This document shows positions 1 to 7,580 of a stretch of DNA of 64,000 nucleotides, piece after piece; the first letter of the stretch is position 1, and each line of letters begins with the position of its first letter. A program made the position numbers and the translations under genes. The notes under the pieces were generated by a model. It was not told the DNA's origin. It saw only the letters and a list, made by a program, of their open reading frames with translations, and did not search any database. The DNA comes from Lysobacter sp036697405 (GTDB lineage: Bacteria > Pseudomonadota > Gammaproteobacteria > Xanthomonadales > Xanthomonadaceae), in contig NZ_JBAHWA010000016.1 in the NCBI RefSeq assembly GCF_036697405.1, positions 1 through 64,000 on the forward strand, written 5' to 3'.

Positions 1-331
1 GCTAGCCCTTCTCTTTGGTTACTTTCTCTTGGGCTAGCAAGAGAAAGTGACCCGCACGCGCAGCGGGCGGAAGCCGTGACCTTCGTGACCACCACGCACA
101 GCAAAGGCAAAAGCAAATCCTCCCCAACCCGCCCGGCCAGCAGGCATAGCCGCTGTCGTTCAGCCGCGCACGAACCTACGGTTCGAAAACGCACGGCTTC
201 ACCCCTTGATAAAGGAGGGAGCCAAAAGCAGGAGAAGGTGACCAGCTGACACAACAGCCGGAATTCGCGGTCGCGGCTCGCGCCGCTCCTACAGGGAGCC
301 CGGCAAGAGAAAGTGGCCCGCACGCGCAGCG
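1..331. repeat. Repeat-rich intergenic segment
   Basis: No convincing gene lies before 435. Bases 20-31 and 38-49 contain opposed arms (ACTTTCTCTTG and CAAGAGAAAGT) around a short GGCTAG core, with an outer GCTAGCCC/GGGCTAGC pair at 1-8 and 31-38. The right arm plus the following 17 bases (38-65) recurs as a direct copy at 304-331 with one mismatch. Bases 266-294 hold one copy of the genome-dispersed arm GCGGTCGCGGCTCGCGCCGC-TCCTACAGG that recurs near 20.0 kb and 24.7 kb. These look like intergenic repeat elements of unknown function. Confidence 0.7.
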
Positions 332-434
332 CTTGGGAGATCGCCGCGACCCGGCCAATCCAGCCACCGCCCCACGCATAACCCCGCCACACGCCTCGGC
401 TACACTGCTGCCCTTTCCCAGCCCCGGATCGCGC

Positions 435-1367
435 ATGCACACCCGCGCCCTCACCCTGTCCGTCCTCGCCTGCGCGCTCGCGCTGGGCGCCTGCAAGCGC
501 ACCGAACCGGCCGCCAAGCCGGCCGAGCCGGCGGCCGCCGCCGCTCCCGCGACCGCCGCAGCCGGCGCCACGTCCGCCGCAGCTGCCGTGCCCGGCGCCG
601 ACGACAACCTCAACGCCGTGCTCTGGGTCCAGACCTCGGCCGAATACCGCGCCGCGACCGAAACCGTCTACCGTGCCGCCGCCGACAAGCTGGACGTGGC
701 GCTGAAGCAGAAGAACTGGGACGCGCTGGTGCCCGACGAACGCGGCAACGCCGCCACCGGCCTGGCGCCGGCCGTGGTGATGGACGTGGACGAGACCGTG
801 CTCGACAACTCGCCCTATCAGGCGCGCCTGGTCCGCGACGGCAAGCAGTACGACGAAATCACTTGGGACGCCTGGGTCGCCGAGAAGAAGGCCAAGCCGC
901 TGCCGGGCGTGGTCGATTTCGCCAAGGCCGCCAGCGCCAAGGGCGTGACCATCCTGTACCTGTCCAACCGCGCCGAGCATCTGCAGGCCGCGACCATCGC
1001 CAACCTGCGCGCGGTCGGCATGCCGGTGAAGGACGACAGCGTCTTCCTCGGCCTGGGCACCTTCGTCGAAGGCTGCGAACAGAACGGCAGCGAGAAGAAT
1101 TGCCGGCGCAAGCTGGCCGGGCAGAAGTACCGCGTGCTGATGCAGTTCGGCGACCAGCTCGGCGACTTCGTGCAGATCGTGGCCAACACGCCGGACGGCC
1201 GCAGCCAATTGCTGGAGCAGTACCACGACTGGTTCGGCGAACGCTGGTGGATGCTGCCCAACCCGACCTACGGCTCCTGGGAGCCGGCGCTGTTCAACAA
1301 CGCCTGGGACCAGCCGATCGAAGCACGGCGCGCCAGCAAGCGCGCGGCGCTGAACGTCGCGCCCTGA
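435..1367 (+). CDS. HAD family class B-like acid phosphatase, lipoprotein (5'-nucleotidase e(P4) type)
   Basis: This 310-residue protein has a lipoprotein signal ending in LGAC (Cys20), then an Ala/Pro-rich linker to about residue 53 and a HAD phosphatase domain. The nucleophile motif is DVDET at 117-121 (Asp117 and Asp119), and a second HAD motif is the LYLSNRA segment near 188. Members of the acid phosphatase/e(P4) family hydrolyse phosphomonoesters such as nucleotides outside the cytoplasm; here the enzyme is probably anchored to the outer membrane. An upstream in-frame ATG at 333 is open but lies in repeat DNA and would place the signal peptide internally, so 435 is preferred. The substrate is inferred from the family only. 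Confidence 0.88.
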   Translation: MHTRALTLSVLACALALGACKRTEPAAKPAEPAAAAAPATAAAGATSAAAAVPGADDNLNAVLWVQTSAEYRAATETVYRAAADKLDVALKQKNWDALVPDERGNAATGLAPAVVMDVDETVLDNSPYQARLVRDGKQYDEITWDAWVAEKKAKPLPGVVDFAKAASAKGVTILYLSNRAEHLQAATIANLRAVGMPVKDDSVFLGLGTFVEGCEQNGSEKNCRRKLAGQKYRVLMQFGDQLGDFVQIVANTPDGRSQLLEQYHDWFGERWWMLPNPTYGSWEPALFNNAWDQPIEARRASKRAALNVAP

Positions 1368-1427
1368 GTCGACACCTCGCTTATGACATCTCAGCAGAGA
1401 TTTTACATTTAAAATCAATAACTTATT

Positions 1428-1456
1428 TTGATCTATTTCAGGTATTGCATTAAGTT
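1428..1456 (+). promoter_or_regulatory. Putative sigma-70 promoter for a small RNA candidate
   Basis: TTGATC at 1428-1433 and TAAGTT at 1451-1456 are separated by 17 bases, in an AT-rich stretch (about 1385-1456) that stands out from the GC-rich surroundings. It is followed by structured DNA and a terminator but by no credible reading frame. Confidence 0.35.
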
Positions 1457-1458
1457 AA

Positions 1459-1562
1459 CGGGGGACGTAGTCTGCTCCCGTCCGGCCTCGGCCGGAGCCA
1501 TGCCACAACTCGAAATCCCGGCTTCGGCCGGTTTACAAGGAGGCCCAGCGCCTCCTTTTTTT
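1459..1562 (+). ncRNA. Candidate structured small RNA
   Basis: Between the phosphatase stop at 1367 and the converging pilus operon there is about 100 bases of serial hairpins. CGGGGG/CTCCCG pairs at 1459-1464/1475-1480, TCCGGC-CTCG-GCCGGA lies at 1481-1496, and CCGGC-TTCG-GCCGG with a stable UUCG loop at 1518-1531. The series ends in a rho-independent terminator at 1539-1562. A possible promoter sits just upstream. It could instead be an elaborate 3' untranslated region of the phosphatase gene. The family is not recognised. Confidence 0.4.
1537..1562 (+). terminator. Rho-independent terminator
   Basis: GGAGGC at 1539-1544 pairs with GCCTCC at 1550-1555 across a 5-base loop, followed by a seven-T tract (1556-1562). 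The T tract is on the plus strand only, so it ends rightward transcription from the phosphatase gene and/or the small RNA candidate, facing the leftward pilus operon. Confidence 0.8.
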
Positions 1563-1615
1563 ATGCGCGCGGCAGTCACGTCAAGCCGGTTGCGCCGGTT
1601 GCACGTAGCGGGCGA

Positions 1616-2629
1616 TCAGTACGTCACCGTCACCGTGATGGTGTCGCTGTAGCTGCCGATGTTCGGCGCTTGTGCGCCGACCCGGCCGTAGACCGGCAGC
1701 GACTGCGCCGCGCCCGTCCCGGTGCCGGCCAAAGTGTCGCTGCCCAGGGTATTGCCCCAGCGCAAGCTGCGCGGGCTGTCGCGATACAGCTCGTAGACGA
1801 CGAATTGGCCGGCGCCGTTGCGCATGCGCCGCGTCGTGCCGCTGGCGTGGAGGCCGTTGTTGAGGCCGATCTGCCAGGCGGTGCGGCCGCTGCAGACCAG
1901 GCCGATCGACGTGGCCTGGTCCACGTTCGCGGCGATCGGCCCCGGCACGTTGCCGAAAGCGAGGCTGGGTACCGGCTTGGGGGTGAGCGTGCAGCTATTG
2001 GGCACCGAGCCGTTGACGGTGAAAGGGAACTGGCTGGAGGCGCCGGGGCTGCCGCCGGAGATGCATGAGGCCGGCATCGGCGGGGTGCCTAGCAGTTGCT
2101 CGTCATAGCGGAACTCGATCAGGGTGTCGGCGGCGGCGATGAAGCGATTGCTGTAAGTGCCGGCGTTGAGCCCAGTCTGCGCCGGAATGCGGCCATACAG
2201 GGTCACGTTCTGTGTTTCGCTGCCGCCGAGCACCGGCACGGCATAGGTGAATTGCAACAGCACCGGGTTGGGCACCGTGGCATCGCCGCGCGAACCCCAG
2301 ATCGCCGTGCGCGCAGCGTCGGTATAGAGCTGCATGTTCATCGGATCGCCGAAACCGTTGACGAGGCGGCGCGGGTTGAGCGTGCCGCCGCCGTCGGTGC
2401 CGCTGCGGATGCTCACGCACATGTTGACCCTGGCGTTGGCGAGCAGCGACAGGCCGAAGGTGTTGCAGGTGACGGTGAGAGTCGCAGTGGCGTCGGTGAC
2501 ACCGCCGCTGGTCGGTGCGAACGTCATGCCGGTCATGCTGCCGTTGCAGGTGGTCGCCGCCTCTGCGGAGCGCGCGAACAACAACAGCACCGACATCAGG
2601 CACAAGGCCGCGGCATGCGGGAGATTCAT
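1616..2629 (-). CDS. Spore coat U domain protein, CsuE-like pilus tip subunit
   Basis: The 337-residue protein has a signal peptide (about residues 1-24, ending SAEA) and two spore coat protein U domains. The first starts at the CNGSMTGMTF segment; the second starts near the CTLTPKP segment and ends in the terminal beta strand TITVTVTY. Two-domain SCPU proteins form the tip adhesin of archaic (Csu-type) chaperone-usher pili, which favour abiotic surface attachment. The start overlaps the usher stop (ATGA, 2626-2629), implying translational coupling. It is the last gene of the operon, matching the csuE position. The tip role is inferred from order and domain number. Confidence 0.88.
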   Translation of the reverse strand: MNLPHAAALCLMSVLLLFARSAEAATTCNGSMTGMTFAPTSGGVTDATATLTVTCNTFGLSLLANARVNMCVSIRSGTDGGGTLNPRRLVNGFGDPMNMQLYTDAARTAIWGSRGDATVPNPVLLQFTYAVPVLGGSETQNVTLYGRIPAQTGLNAGTYSNRFIAAADTLIEFRYDEQLLGTPPMPASCISGGSPGASSQFPFTVNGSVPNSCTLTPKPVPSLAFGNVPGPIAANVDQATSIGLVCSGRTAWQIGLNNGLHASGTTRRMRNGAGQFVVYELYRDSPRSLRWGNTLGSDTLAGTGTGAAQSLPVYGRVGAQAPNIGSYSDTITVTVTY

Positions 2630-5034
2630 GGCGATACCTGCCTCTGGCAGATCAGCGGCCCGATGCGCGGCACGCCGCCGCCGGCCGGATACGCGAAGCG
2701 CACGCTGCAGGCGCCGTCGGCTGTGTCGACGCGCACCGTGTTGAGCTCCTGCAAGGCGTCCAGATAGGTTTCGCCGTCGTAGCCGACGACCGCGCTCGCG
2801 CCCGAGTCCAGATGCACGCGGCTGCCGACCGGCAAGGCCTGGCCGTTGGCGTCGTGCAGCACGAGCACCGCGGCGCGGACTTGCTCGATACCGAAGCGCA
2901 CCAACGTGCCGGAGCGGTCCTGCGGCGTGGCCTGGACCTCGACCCGGTCCAGGCGCAGATCGGCGGGCAGTTCCATCGGATCGATGCCGATGCGGTTGCG
3001 TTGCCAGGCATTGAGCGGCGTCACCAGCAGCATGCCGTCGCGATCGGTGCGGCCGATCGGCCGGTTCTCCAGCAGCACCGGCACCTCGGCGCGGCCGGTC
3101 GAAACCACCGCGAACGCGTCGCTGACGTTGCGCGCGGCGAAGGCATGGCCGCCCATCCACACCAGCGAGCCGCTGGCGCTGGCATAGCCGTAGTCGTTGT
3201 CGCCCTGGCGGGCGAAGCCGAGGTTGTAGCGACCGAACGAGGTCAGCCAGCCGACTTCGGCCAGGCCGCCCTCTTCGCCGTCGCCGCCGCGCGCCTGCAG
3301 GCGCCAGCCGAAACCGCCGTCGCCGGGCATCGGCCGGCTCAGGTCCAGCACCGCTTGGTCGCGATCGCGGTTGCGTTGCAGCGAAGCGCTGACCTGCAGG
3401 CGGCGATCCTCGCGGCCGTAGTCCAGGTGCATCGAGAAGCCGAGGTAGACGTTGCGATCCTCGCCGCGATCCAGATTCTGGTTGTAGGACAGGCTCAGCG
3501 TCGCCCCGCCCTTGAAGGTGCGAGTCCAGGTGGCGCTGCCGTAGCGGGCCGGTGTTTCGTCGCGATGGATTTCGTCGCGATAAACCAGGCGCACGTAACT
3601 CAGGCCCAGGCTGCCCAGGCGGCCGTCGTTCCAGCTCGCCACCGCGCGTTCGCTGATCCGCGCCGGGCCAAGGCCGTAGCGCGAGGCGACATCGCGGTAC
3701 TCGCCGTGCGTGCGCTGGGTGTCGGCGGCCAGGTTGAAGCGGCCGTTGCTCCAGTTGTAGGCGGCGGCGTACAGCCAACCGGAGTCGCTGCGGTCCTGGC
3801 CGTGCGTGAGCGAAGCGCCGAATACGCCGGCGCGCCCGAGCAACCAGATCGCGCCGAGCCCGCCGTTGACCACGCCATCGCCGCCTTCGGCGTGCGCCTC
3901 CAAGGTGAACTCGTCGCTGACGCCGTAACGCAGGTCCGCGCTGGCGAGCAGTTCGCTTCCGTACGAGAACGAGCGCAGCGCATAGTCCTCGCGCGCCATG
4001 CCCAAACTCAGCGACCAATCCGACAAGCCCTTGGCGAGCAGTTGTTGCGCGGCATAGAACGGAAAGTCGAGTTGGCGGCTGCGGCCGAAGGCGTCGGTGA
4101 CGATCAGTTGGGCATTGCCGGCGCCGGTGATGCCCGGGACGGTCGCGAGCTGGAACGGCCCCGGCGGCAGTTCGCCGCTGTATTGGCGGATGCCGTTGAC
4201 GTACAGGTCCACCGCCGACGGCACCGCGACTTCGCCCAGGAAGGTGGGCAGCGGCGTGGTGATGCGATACGGCTGCAGGCCGAAATCGCGGCCGATGCGC
4301 ACGCCGCCCAGGCGCAGGGGCCGGGTCCAGTCGAGCTGGCCGCTGATCACATCGCCGACGGTCACGCTCACCATCGAGGCTGGCGACGACCAACGCCAGC
4401 TGCTGTCCAGGCGCACCGAATCGGTCCGCCGCGGCTCGTCCTGGCTGCGATGGCTGCGCGTCACCGCGGTCTGGCTGAAAACGCCGGCGCCGAGACCGAA
4501 AGCGCGCAGTTCGGCGAAGGCGCTGATGCTGTCGCCGCGGTCGTCGCGGCTGGCATAGAAGTCGTAGTTGAGCAGCACGCCGGGCGACGCGGACGCGGTG
4601 GGAATATCGACGCCTGGCGTGTTCAGGCGCGTGATCGCCAAGGACAGCAACGACAACGGCGCGTCGATCGCCACGCGTTGCAAGGAAGCGTCGTAGCGCA
4701 CGCTGACGCCGGCCAGGCTGTCGGGCGCCAGCGATTCGCCGTCCGCATGGCCCTCGAGGACGAAGCCGATCTGGCGCAGGGTCGCGACGCTGGCGAACAA
4801 ACGGCCGTCGCGCAGCTCGAACGGTTGCGGCGTGCCGTAGGCGGTCTGGTTGAGGCTGACTTCCAGGTACAGCTGCAGCGGCGCGGCCGCGGTGCCGGCC
4901 TCGCCGGCATCGGCCGCGATCAACGGCGGCAGCTCCGCCCCATGGCCCGCCGAGGATGCCAAGAGCAGGCCGGCGAACATGGCTTCAGCGAGCCGGCGGG
5001 TCCAGCGCCAGGGTTCGCTCGATCGATTCGCCAT
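2626..5034 (-). CDS. Outer-membrane usher of an archaic chaperone-usher pilus
   Basis: The 802-residue protein has a signal peptide (ending about GHGA, residue 33) followed by an usher N-terminal domain, a long alternating-hydrophobic beta-barrel region, an internal plug with the IYLYVNG-like segment VDLYVNGIRQYSG, and C-terminal beta domains ending VRFAYPAGGG. Its length is normal for FimD/CsuD family ushers. The usher receives chaperone-subunit complexes and secretes and assembles the pilus. Its start lies 50 bases inside the chaperone gene and its stop overlaps the tip gene by ATGA, so the three genes form one tightly coupled unit. Confidence 0.92.
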   Translation of the reverse strand: MANRSSEPWRWTRRLAEAMFAGLLLASSAGHGAELPPLIAADAGEAGTAAAPLQLYLEVSLNQTAYGTPQPFELRDGRLFASVATLRQIGFVLEGHADGESLAPDSLAGVSVRYDASLQRVAIDAPLSLLSLAITRLNTPGVDIPTASASPGVLLNYDFYASRDDRGDSISAFAELRAFGLGAGVFSQTAVTRSHRSQDEPRRTDSVRLDSSWRWSSPASMVSVTVGDVISGQLDWTRPLRLGGVRIGRDFGLQPYRITTPLPTFLGEVAVPSAVDLYVNGIRQYSGELPPGPFQLATVPGITGAGNAQLIVTDAFGRSRQLDFPFYAAQQLLAKGLSDWSLSLGMAREDYALRSFSYGSELLASADLRYGVSDEFTLEAHAEGGDGVVNGGLGAIWLLGRAGVFGASLTHGQDRSDSGWLYAAAYNWSNGRFNLAADTQRTHGEYRDVASRYGLGPARISERAVASWNDGRLGSLGLSYVRLVYRDEIHRDETPARYGSATWTRTFKGGATLSLSYNQNLDRGEDRNVYLGFSMHLDYGREDRRLQVSASLQRNRDRDQAVLDLSRPMPGDGGFGWRLQARGGDGEEGGLAEVGWLTSFGRYNLGFARQGDNDYGYASASGSLVWMGGHAFAARNVSDAFAVVSTGRAEVPVLLENRPIGRTDRDGMLLVTPLNAWQRNRIGIDPMELPADLRLDRVEVQATPQDRSGTLVRFGIEQVRAAVLVLHDANGQALPVGSRVHLDSGASAVVGYDGETYLDALQELNTVRVDTADGACSVRFAYPAGGGVPRIGPLICQRQVSP

Positions 5035-5737
5035 TGACTCTCGCCTTGAGCGTGCCGGGACCGCGCAGCAATTCGGCCGACTCGGTCAGCGGCCAACGCA
5101 TGCGTTGACCGGCCAGGGCATAACCGAGCAAGCCCGGCGCGATCGCATGGCGGCCTCCCCGCGCGTCGACGAAGGTCAGGTCGGCCAACTGCGCGTGCTG
5201 GCTGCCACGGTTGTGCACGGCCAGGCGCGTCTGCGCGCCGTCGAACTGCAGTTGCGCGCGCAGGTCCGGTGCGATGGTCGCGTCCCCGATCGGAGCCAGG
5301 AACACCGGCACCGAGTAGCGCAGTACGAACTGCAGACCGGCCTGTCGTTCCCGATCGCCGGGCGGCAGCTCGTCGACGATCAGCCGGTACGCTTCCTCGG
5401 CCGCGGGCGGTGCGCCCAGCCGGATCACGCGTACCAACTGACGCGCGCCCGGCGCCAGCGCAAGCATCGGCGGACTGGCCGCCAGCGCGCGCGTCGCCTC
5501 GAAACGTTCCTCGCCGTTTTCCTGGGTCCAGCGGAACACCCGGATCTGGGCATGCAGCGGCTGGTCGCCGGTGTTGCTGAGCCACAGGCCGTCGGCGCGT
5601 TTGCCGGCCGGCAGGGTCAGGGAAGTCGGGGTGACCTGCAGACCGGCCGCCATCGCCGGAGCCTGCGCGAACACGCCCGACAGGGCCGCGACGGCGAGCG
5701 CGGCGCGAACGGCATGCGCGAGCCAACGGCCGCTCAC
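4985..5737 (-). CDS. Periplasmic pilus chaperone (PapD-like, CsuC type)
   Basis: The 250-residue protein has a signal peptide ending near AMAA (residue 31) and then the immunoglobulin-like fold of pilus chaperones. Recognisable segments are LQVTPTSLTLPAGKRADGLWLSN and QLVRVIRLG (the conserved strand that inserts into subunits), and EEAYRLIVDELP. It caps and folds SCPU subunits in the periplasm before handing them to the usher. The 3' end overlaps the usher start by 50 bases. It lies 13 bases downstream of the main subunit gene. Confidence 0.9.
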   Translation of the reverse strand: MSGRWLAHAVRAALAVAALSGVFAQAPAMAAGLQVTPTSLTLPAGKRADGLWLSNTGDQPLHAQIRVFRWTQENGEERFEATRALAASPPMLALAPGARQLVRVIRLGAPPAAEEAYRLIVDELPPGDRERQAGLQFVLRYSVPVFLAPIGDATIAPDLRAQLQFDGAQTRLAVHNRGSQHAQLADLTFVDARGGRHAIAPGLLGYALAGQRMRWPLTESAELLRGPGTLKARVNGESIERTLALDPPAR

Positions 5738-5750
5738 TCCTACGCTCCGC

Positions 5751-6251
5751 TCAGTAGGTCACCGTGGCGGTTACCACGTCATTGTAAGTAGCACTGGGAA
5801 AGTTGGCGCTCGGCGTTCTGCCGTATACCGGCAGGTTCTGCGCCGCACCCGTGCCGCTGCCTGCCAGGACGTTGCCGCCGCCGCCGACGGTACTGCCCCA
5901 GACATCGCCCGCACCGCGCGCGGCGGCGCGATAGAGCTGATAGGGAACCTGGTTGGTGCCGTCGCTCATCGCCCGGGAGTCGACGTCGGCGCCGTTCTGG
6001 CCGTTGTCGAGCGCGATCGTGTAGGCCGTGCCCGGCGTGCAGTTCACGGTCAGCTGGCCCTGCTGGTCGACGTTGGTCGCGGATGAGGCGACCGAACCGA
6101 AATTGACGTCGGTGGCGGCGACGGTGTGGATGTCGCAAACGCTGGTGATCGTGATGGTGACGTCGAACTGGGTGCTGTCGTCGGCGGCGTGGGCGGGCAC
6201 GATGCCGGCCACGAAGAGGGCTGCAAGCAGATGACTCGGGGAAAGACGCAT
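5751..6251 (-). CDS. Spore coat U domain protein, probable major pilus subunit
   Basis: The 166-residue protein has a signal peptide (about residues 1-22, ending AHA) and one SCPU domain: an N-terminal strand FDVTITITSVCDIH with a Cys pairing partner in NCTPGT, the middle segment YQLYR, and the terminal strand YNDVVTATVTY. It resembles the second domain of the distal tip protein. The single domain and first position in the operon fit the rod subunit (CsuA/B-like). A good ribosome binding site (AAGGAG) lies 9 bases before the start at 6251. Confidence 0.88.
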   Translation of the reverse strand: MRLSPSHLLAALFVAGIVPAHAADDSTQFDVTITITSVCDIHTVAATDVNFGSVASSATNVDQQGQLTVNCTPGTAYTIALDNGQNGADVDSRAMSDGTNQVPYQLYRAAARGAGDVWGSTVGGGGNVLAGSGTGAAQNLPVYGRTPSANFPSATYNDVVTATVTY

Positions 6252-6285
6252 AGATCGGTGCTCCTTGCGCTGATCGCGTGCTGAC

Positions 6286-6306
6286 GATCCGGCGTCTTGC
6301 CGGATC
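6286..6306 (-). promoter_or_regulatory. Perfect inverted repeat in the pilus operon leader
   Basis: GATCCGGC (6286-6293) and GCCGGATC (6299-6306) are perfect opposed arms around a 5-base loop. If transcription starts near 6311 this forms a hairpin at the very 5' end of the pilus mRNA, 34 bases before the start codon. It could stabilise the message or be an operator. Confidence 0.5.
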
Positions 6307-6322
6307 TGGCTTGTTTACTGAC

Positions 6323-6337
6323 GCATAAAACGTGCCA
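6323..6337 (-). promoter_or_regulatory. Sigma-54-type -24/-12 promoter of the pilus operon
   Basis: Read on the minus strand the site is TGGCACG-TTTT-ATGC. The heptamer is exact, and the GG and GC dinucleotides have the 10-base separation required by RpoN. The -12 element differs from TTGC at one base. A start near 6311 would give a leader of about 60 bases before the major subunit gene. RpoN control of pili is known in related bacteria; here it is inferred from sequence. Confidence 0.6.
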
Positions 6338-6573
6338 TAGCGGCAACGTAGCTGGACATGAACGCACACACGGTGATCGCGGTCACGAATACGCGCGGAG
6401 ACCTGTTCAGCTCAATTTCCGTGAACCGTCACAGTTTCATCTTCGCGCTGAAAATTAGGACTAGTAGACGCGATATGTCAGCTATGGCGCTTTCTGAGCG
6501 CCCCCGGCCGACGGCTTGTGTCGGCCCGGGCGCACGGCCAAGATGCCAGTCCGCGACTGGGGAGCCGCCACCG

Positions 6574-7482
6574 ATGTTCACCGCCCGACGCGCCCTGGCC
6601 GCGTTGCTGCTGATCGTCGTCGCCTGCGGCGGCTGCGATCGCGCGCCGCCGACCGGCCACGACGCGCCGCCCAAGCTGCCGGCCGAGGCGGTGCAGCAGT
6701 TGGTGCGCGACCTGCGCCGCAACGATCTGGCCGGCTATGCGCGCCATGCGGTGCCGCCGGTCCTGCACGACCGTCTCGAAACCGCCTGGCGCGAAGGCCG
6801 CACCCTCTGGCCGCTGACCGAGCTGCCGCTGGAAGACCGCCTGCCCGGCTTCCTGCAGGCCCTGGCCGCACCGGGCGCGGAGAAGAAACTGCAGGCCGTC
6901 TACCAACGCCAGTTCGCCGGCGCGCACGCCGAACTGCGCTCGGCCGCCGCCACTTTGGGCCTGTTCGCGACCCAGTACGTGCGCAGCGAGGGCGACTACA
7001 GCGCCGAAGAGCGCGACCACTACGCCCAACTGATCGGCGCGATCAGCGCCTGGGGCCAGCGCGCGCCGTTGGGCGATCCCAAGCGCGCCCGCATCGCGAT
7101 CCCGCAGCTGGCCGCGGCCGCGCGCCAGACCGGCCTGACCGGCCCCGACGCGCTGTCCATCACCGGCATGGACCGCAGCCTGGAACGGCTGGGTCCGTTC
7201 TTCGGCCGCTTCAAGCAGGTGCTGGTCGGCTATGGGCTGGATATCGACGCCAGCCTGGACCGGGTCGAGGCGACCCTGGCCGAACAGACCGGCGACAGCG
7301 CGCGCGTGCGCATCCGCTACACCATGGCCGGTCAGCCGATCGATGCCTATGTGCGGGTCGAACGCCACGACGGCCGCTGGTACCTCAGCGACGTGCTGCG
7401 CCACGCCGAAACCGAAGCCGCGCGCAGCGTCAGCGCGCGCAACGCCGACTCGCGCGCGCCGGTCGCCAAGACCGCGCCCTAG
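6574..7482 (+). CDS. Hypothetical lipoprotein
   Basis: I do not recognise this 302-residue protein. It begins with a lipoprotein-like signal whose hydrophobic core runs into VVAC (Cys18) and a second Cys at 21. The body is mostly helical (repeated Leu-Ala-rich helices to about residue 200). The C-terminal 90 residues look like a small alpha/beta domain ending in GQPIDAYVRVERHDGRWYLS, a pattern seen in NTF2-like folds. Longer in-frame starts exist from 6358, but the signal peptide sets the start at 6574, preceded by GGGGAG. It lies 98 bases upstream of plsB in the same direction. Confidence 0.75.
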   Translation: MFTARRALAALLLIVVACGGCDRAPPTGHDAPPKLPAEAVQQLVRDLRRNDLAGYARHAVPPVLHDRLETAWREGRTLWPLTELPLEDRLPGFLQALAAPGAEKKLQAVYQRQFAGAHAELRSAAATLGLFATQYVRSEGDYSAEERDHYAQLIGAISAWGQRAPLGDPKRARIAIPQLAAAARQTGLTGPDALSITGMDRSLERLGPFFGRFKQVLVGYGLDIDASLDRVEATLAEQTGDSARVRIRYTMAGQPIDAYVRVERHDGRWYLSDVLRHAETEAARSVSARNADSRAPVAKTAP

Positions 7483-7580
7483 CGCGGGCGCCGCGCGCCG
7501 CGTCCGATCGGGGCGGCGGCACGCGGGATGCCGCCGCATCCGCGCAAGCAGCCCCAATCCGAATGGGCATAATGGCGCCG

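Noticed and set aside
333..434. N-terminal extension of the acid phosphatase
   Set aside because: It runs through repeat DNA and precedes the lipoprotein signal, which must be at the N-terminus.
2515..5037. Very long open frame (about 840 codons) on the plus strand across the usher gene
   Set aside because: It is antisense to a clear usher with signal peptide and operon overlaps. Its product is low-complexity Ala/Arg/Gln, as expected from a GC-rich shadow frame.
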